A stretch of DNA of 64,000 bases from JABWAM01 sp964653025. Lineage in GTDB: Bacteria; Verrucomicrobiota; Verrucomicrobiia; JABWAM01. The notes under the pieces were generated by a model. The model did not search any database, was not told the origin of the DNA, and saw nothing but the letters and a program-made list of their open reading frames with translations. The number at the start of each line of letters is the position of its first letter. The first letter of the stretch is position 1. Positions 60,577 through 64,000 of this stretch are shown in pieces. The stretch spans positions 1-64,000 of the forward strand of contig CAZZBZ010000002.1 of the NCBI GenBank assembly GCA_964653025.1, in the 5' to 3' direction. The position numbers and the translations under genes are program-made.

Positions 60577-61220
60577 AACGCAAAGCACTGATGGTCTGGG
60601 GAGGATGGGAAGGTCACGAACCGAAGAAGTGCGTGGACCGTTTCGAGCCGTTTCTCCGCGAACAGGGATTCGACGTCACCGTCTCCAACACGCTCGACAG
60701 CTACCTCGACGAGCCGTTCATGCGGTCGCTCAGCCTGGTGGTGCCCGTCTGGACGATGGGGACGATCACGGGCGAGCAGGAGAAGGGCTTGCTCGCCGCG
60801 GTGGATTCCGGGGTCGGGATCGCGGGTTGGCACGGGGGGATGGGTGACTCCTTCCGCAACAACACCAGCTACCAGTTCATGGTTGGCGGCCAGTGGGTGG
60901 CCCACCCCGGCAACATCGTCCGCTACAAGGTGAAGATCACCCGTCCCGAAGACCCGCTCATGAAGGACCTGCGCGACTTCGAGATGGAGTCGGAGCAGTA
61001 CTACCTCCACGTGGACCCATCAAACGAGGTTCTCGCCACGACCACGTTCACGGGTGAGCACAAGGCGTGGATCGACGGCTGCGTGATGCCCGTAGTCTGG
61101 AAGCGCCGCTGGGGGCAGGGGCGAGTCTTCTACTCCTCGCTCGGCCATGTCGCGAAGGACTTTGACGTCTTCGAGGCGGCCGAGATCGTCCGCCGCGGAA
61201 TGCTTTGGGCGGCGCGGTAG
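60577..61220 (+). CDS. ThuA-like protein (5' end lost in the gap)
   Basis: About 214 residues visible. The start is probably within or just before the gap, as the first codons read RKALMVWGGWEGHEP, the family opening. It has VVPVWTMGTITGEQEKGLLA, the Gly/His turn GIAGWHGGMGDSFRNN, and a C-terminal GRVFYSSLGHVAKDF with its conserved His. ThuA was first linked to trehalose/sugar use; its glutamine-amidotransferase-like fold has no settled reaction. Placed after L-rhamnose isomerase, it may take part in sugar catabolism. An internal ATG at 60591 is possible but would clip the first strand. Confidence 0.82.
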
Positions 61221-61258
61221 CGAGGAATGCGCGTGGGGGACAGGGAGGGCGGGCCTTC

Positions 61259-61305
61259 GTAGCCGGGGTCGCCGACCTTGGGCCGCGGTCAACGACCGTG
61301 GCTAC
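61259..61305. repeat. Paired inverted copies of the TAGCC/CCGCGGTC repeat
   Basis: TAGCCGGGGTCGCCGACC at 61260-61277 faces the reverse copy CCGCGGTCAACGACCGTGG (61283-61301), which is followed by CTAC. The same family member is seen at 23932-23950. Lies between ThuA and the convergent subtilase gene. Confidence 0.6.
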
Positions 61306-61370
61306 AGCAGAGGGCGCGTCATCGTCGGGACTCTTTCTCTGTCTTCTGTAGATGGGGTTGCCGACCCCGT

Positions 61371-63137
61371 TCATCCTGCAAGGAATGATTTTTCGGGGGG
61401 TGCAGCGGAAGGGACGGCGGCCCCTCGTCGTCCGCGTCGGCGGGTGAACGCCGCCGCACCCAAGATTGCGGATGCCACGAGCACGAGGCTGGTCGGCTCG
61501 GGGACGGAAGTCGCGCTCCACGCGAGGCCGTAGGTGAGGGAGTTGGTGGAGTTGCCCCCAAAGTTGTACACGGCCCCTTTATTCACCACGCGGATCACGT
61601 AGCTCCCGTTCGTGGGCGCGTTGAACGAGAGGAGTTCGACGTTGTTGTAGGTGCTGGACGAAGCGGCGATCTCCTCCACGGGGGTGCCCCCGCTCGCAAG
61701 CCAGACCTCGAGGTCGAGGTTGAAAAAACTCCCATAGGACACAGTGAAGGCGTTGGTATCGAGCGAGCCATCAGTGAACCAGTCAAGGGTGACGTCGAAC
61801 TTTCCTCCGGTCGGGGTGGGCATCGAGAGGAAGTAGTCGTTGGTGCCGCCAGGGGCGACGAGGCCGTAGTCCCAGCCCACGGGGCTGACGGCGCCACCGC
61901 CGAGGCCGGCGACGTCGTGGGTGCCGTCGGTGTACTGGGTGAAGGCCGTGGAGAGATCGAGGCGCCCGGCCCCCGTCGCGAAGTCGAGCGACTGGGTCGT
62001 CACGAGGAGCCCCCCGAGGTTGTGAAGCCCGTTGCTCCAGCCCGCGAAGCGGTCAGCGGAGTTCATGAGCACGGCTTTGAGCACCCGGGCATCCACCGCA
62101 TTGCCGCCCCCGTAGAGGGATTTTCCCGCGTCCACGAGGAGCCCGGCGCCGCCCGCGACGAGCGGGGCAGCGAAGCTCGTGCCCGCATTATTCACGGAGT
62201 AGAGGTCTGTTTCGACGATGTTGTTGGTGTATGCAGCGAGGATGTCGTATTCCCCGGGGGCGGCGAGGTCCACCGAAGCGCGTGCATTGGAGATGATCGT
62301 GCCGCTCGACCCGACCGCGGAGGAAGGGAGGAAGAACTCGTTCGGCCCCGCGCTCGAGAAGGTGGAGACGGTTTGAAAGGGCGGATTGTTACTGAGTCCA
62401 CCGTAGGAGGCCACGGTGATACGGTTGAACATCGTGGCGGGGGAGTTGAGCGGGGCACCGCTTCCGTTGCCCGCGGCGAAGACGATCGTCTTGCCCGATT
62501 CGGCGGCGAGGGCGTCCAGCGCACGGGCCTCAAAGGTGTTGCCGTCCGAGCCTTCGGAACTGCCCCAGCTTCCGTTGATCACGTCGGCGGTCGCCCCGGA
62601 GACTCCCGTGCGGAGGGCGGTGAGGTAGGGAGAGAGGAACGAACTTTCGGTGATGATGAACGAGCCGTCGGACTGGATGTTCGTGGCGATGGCACCGCTC
62701 CACAGGGTGGAAAAGGGTGCGATCCCGAGCTTGATTATGCTCAAGGAGGCCTGCCCCAGGTTATCATAGATGTACGCGCCCCGTCCCGCGAGGAGGTGCC
62801 CGACCATGGTGGCGTGCCAGTTGGTGAGGCTCGATTCGGCCGTGCTGTTGGGAAGGTAACGGACCTGCCCCTGAGAGAGGGCTTCATGGCCATTCCAGAC
62901 CCAGCCCCCCTCGATATTGGCGATGGTGGCGGTATCGCCCCAGTAGCCGTTATTGTAGAAAGTCGTGGCGCCGATAAAGTCGTTCAGGAAAATGACGTAA
63001 TTAAATTTATCCAGGCCCTGATCGTACTCGGCGGCCCATATGGCGCATGTCGGGCGGGCCGCGAGCAGCAGCAGCGCCGCGACGAGCAGCGCGGCGTGGG
63101 CGAAGGCGGCCCGGGTCGTGGAGGGGGAGTGGGACAT
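61371..63137 (-). CDS. PEP-CTERM subtilisin-like serine peptidase (S8) with Glu at the Asp position
   Basis: 588-residue exported protease. An N-terminal signal segment (about 10-32) leads to a peptidase S8 domain: TATIANIEGGWVWNGH at 69-84 corresponds to the usual VAVIDTG block, with Glu 76 where Asp is expected. NWHATMVGHLLAGRG holds His 108, FAAGNGSG holds the oxyanion Asn 224 and NNAGTSFAAPLVAGGAG the Ser 321. A beta-sandwich-like C-terminal domain (about 415-545) follows, then a PEP-CTERM signal (VPEPTSLVLVASAIL plus a basic RRRGRR) for exosortase processing. It may be a real protease with altered acid residue. No exosortase is in the window. Confidence 0.85.
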   Translation of the reverse strand: MSHSPSTTRAAFAHAALLVAALLLLAARPTCAIWAAEYDQGLDKFNYVIFLNDFIGATTFYNNGYWGDTATIANIEGGWVWNGHEALSQGQVRYLPNSTAESSLTNWHATMVGHLLAGRGAYIYDNLGQASLSIIKLGIAPFSTLWSGAIATNIQSDGSFIITESSFLSPYLTALRTGVSGATADVINGSWGSSEGSDGNTFEARALDALAAESGKTIVFAAGNGSGAPLNSPATMFNRITVASYGGLSNNPPFQTVSTFSSAGPNEFFLPSSAVGSSGTIISNARASVDLAAPGEYDILAAYTNNIVETDLYSVNNAGTSFAAPLVAGGAGLLVDAGKSLYGGGNAVDARVLKAVLMNSADRFAGWSNGLHNLGGLLVTTQSLDFATGAGRLDLSTAFTQYTDGTHDVAGLGGGAVSPVGWDYGLVAPGGTNDYFLSMPTPTGGKFDVTLDWFTDGSLDTNAFTVSYGSFFNLDLEVWLASGGTPVEEIAASSSTYNNVELLSFNAPTNGSYVIRVVNKGAVYNFGGNSTNSLTYGLAWSATSVPEPTSLVLVASAILGAAAFTRRRGRRGAAVPSAAPPEKSFLAG

Positions 63138-63289
63138 GCAGGCGCCCGGCCCAAGGATTGGGGCCGGCGCTGGGCTCTCCTAGCACTTTTTATTTTTAAA
63201 AACCACGCGGAAACGGTCTCGAACTCGCGTAAAGGCGCATTATATTTCTGCTGGTTTTTGTAGTTACTCAGCTTCGCCTGGGCACGACG

Positions 63290-63389
63290 NNNNNNNNNNN
63301 NNNNNNNNNNNNNNNNNNNNNNNNNNNNNNNNNNNNNNNNNNNNNNNNNNNNNNNNNNNNNNNNNNNNNNNNNNNNNNNNNNNNNNNNN
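63290..63389. other. Scaffold gap of 100 N
   Basis: Exactly 100 undetermined bases between the subtilase gene and the PEP-CTERM gene at the right edge. It limits any statement about their spacing. Confidence 0.99.
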
Positions 63390-63478
63390 CGCGCCGTAGA
63401 GGCGCTTTGGCCTCGCAGGCGGGACGAGGGCGTCCCACCTCCAGTTCAGGCATTCCTGCCGGGAATCCCGCGGCGTGG

Positions 63479-64000
63479 TCAGTGGCGGCGGCGCAGGAGC
63501 AGGGCCGCCAGCGCCGCGAGGCCGACCCCCGCCGCACCGAGGGCGGTCCCCACCTCGGGGACCGGCTTGGGCTGGAACGCGCTGGTGAAGAAACTGATGG
63601 CCTGGGCTGCCGGGTCGTTCTGGGCATTTGAGGCACTCCCGTAGGTGAACTGGATACGGTCCACGACGTTCGTTCCGAAGCTGATGAAAAGGTTCCCGTC
63701 TCCCGACCCGGCCCCGGCGTCCGGCACCGTCGCGTTGCCGGTTGCTGTCCGGCTGGTCCCGCTGCCGGCGAGGGTCACGGAGGGCCCGTTCGTGAGCGTG
63801 GTCGCACCGACGGTTGAGCCGTCGAGTCGCGTGCCCCACATGTTGCGAATCTGGTCCACGTAGGTGAAGCGGCTGCCCGACGGGCTCCCGACGTCAATGT
63901 CGAAGATGAGGAAGGAGGCGGTGTCCACGCCGTTCTGGTAGTTGAAATCCACGGTGATCGTGATGGCCTGGTTTCGGTTCGCGTAGTCCACCAGGAGGGC
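63479..64000 (-). CDS. PEP-CTERM protein (5' end beyond the window)
   Basis: At least 173 residues, open to the right edge. The visible part is strand-rich and Gly/Asn/Ser-rich, with a cluster TVPDAGAGSGDGNLFISFG and a final PEP-CTERM-like tail: VPEVGTALGAAGVGLAALAA with LLLRRRH. That places it as a surface-anchored or exosortase-processed exported protein. The first codons are outside the window; a GTG at 63991 is only a possible internal start. Function unknown. Confidence 0.8.
   Translation of the reverse strand, partial: ALLVDYANRNQAITITVDFNYQNGVDTASFLIFDIDVGSPSGSRFTYVDQIRNMWGTRLDGSTVGATTLTNGPSVTLAGSGTSRTATGNATVPDAGAGSGDGNLFISFGTNVVDRIQFTYGSASNAQNDPAAQAISFFTSAFQPKPVPEVGTALGAAGVGLAALAALLLRRRH

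Overview
The window is 64 kb of high-GC DNA from a diderm bacterium, most likely a member of the Verrucomicrobiota or a neighbouring PVC lineage and probably a metagenome scaffold, since two runs of exactly 100 N (60477-60576 and 63290-63389) mark joins. That placement is inference. It rests on two PEP-CTERM-tagged exported proteins at the right end, a squalene-hopene cyclase, a lipid A acyltransferase, several sugar-catabolism families common in PVC genomes (Gfo/Idh/MocA, ThuA, TIM-barrel isomerase, GH4, L-rhamnose isomerase), and dispersed palindromic intergenic repeats. Nearly all of it is chromosomal housekeeping; no phage, transposase, CRISPR array or rRNA was seen.

Left part (1-19.6 kb). 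A NifS-type cysteine desulfurase is followed by an unusual protein with two RNA polymerase alpha-CTD-like domains and a sigma-70 region 4, then a DUF309 gene. On the minus strand lies the rpmH-rnpA-yidD-yidC-jag cluster, here without dnaA. tyrA-aroA diverges from it and is followed by a GDP-L-fucose set (gmd, fcl, glycosyltransferase). A minus-strand cbb3-type oxidase cluster (small membrane protein, ccoS, ccoN, ccoO and a single-heme ccoP-like subunit) and a glycosyltransferase/epimerase pair come next. At 17.6-19.6 kb an ECF sigma factor, a Cys-rich exported protein, a one-helix anti-sigma candidate and a CnrX-like periplasmic sensor form a putative metal-responsive signalling unit.

Middle part (19.6-44 kb). 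GH4 glycosidase, RidA, Gfo/Idh oxidoreductase, a TVP38/DedA membrane protein, glycosyltransferase plus HpaI-type aldolase, carB, malQ, squalene-hopene cyclase with a tRNA-Lys(UUU) just upstream, an LpxL-type acyltransferase, a block of exported TPR, lipoprotein and coiled-coil proteins, and a feoA-feoB-Cys-rich ferrous iron uptake operon.

Right part (43-64 kb). A GDP-mannose 3,5-epimerase, a Pat-type acetyltransferase fused to an acyl-CoA synthetase, a GNAT protein and a class III aminotransferase; a TIM-barrel isomerase; pgl and zwf of the oxidative pentose phosphate pathway separated by a MITE-like element; an amidase; xseB-dxs; a C39-like exported peptidase; a PilC/GspF protein; L-rhamnose isomerase and ThuA interrupted by a gap; a PEP-CTERM subtilase with Glu at the usual Asp position; and a truncated PEP-CTERM protein at the edge.

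Together these describe a respiring heterotroph that uses plant- or mucus-type sugars, makes hopanoids through the MEP pathway, and decorates its surface with GDP-fucose- or GDP-galactose-derived sugars. The least explained loci are the alpha-CTD/sigma-4 protein, the Cys-rich ECF unit and the MITE-like element.
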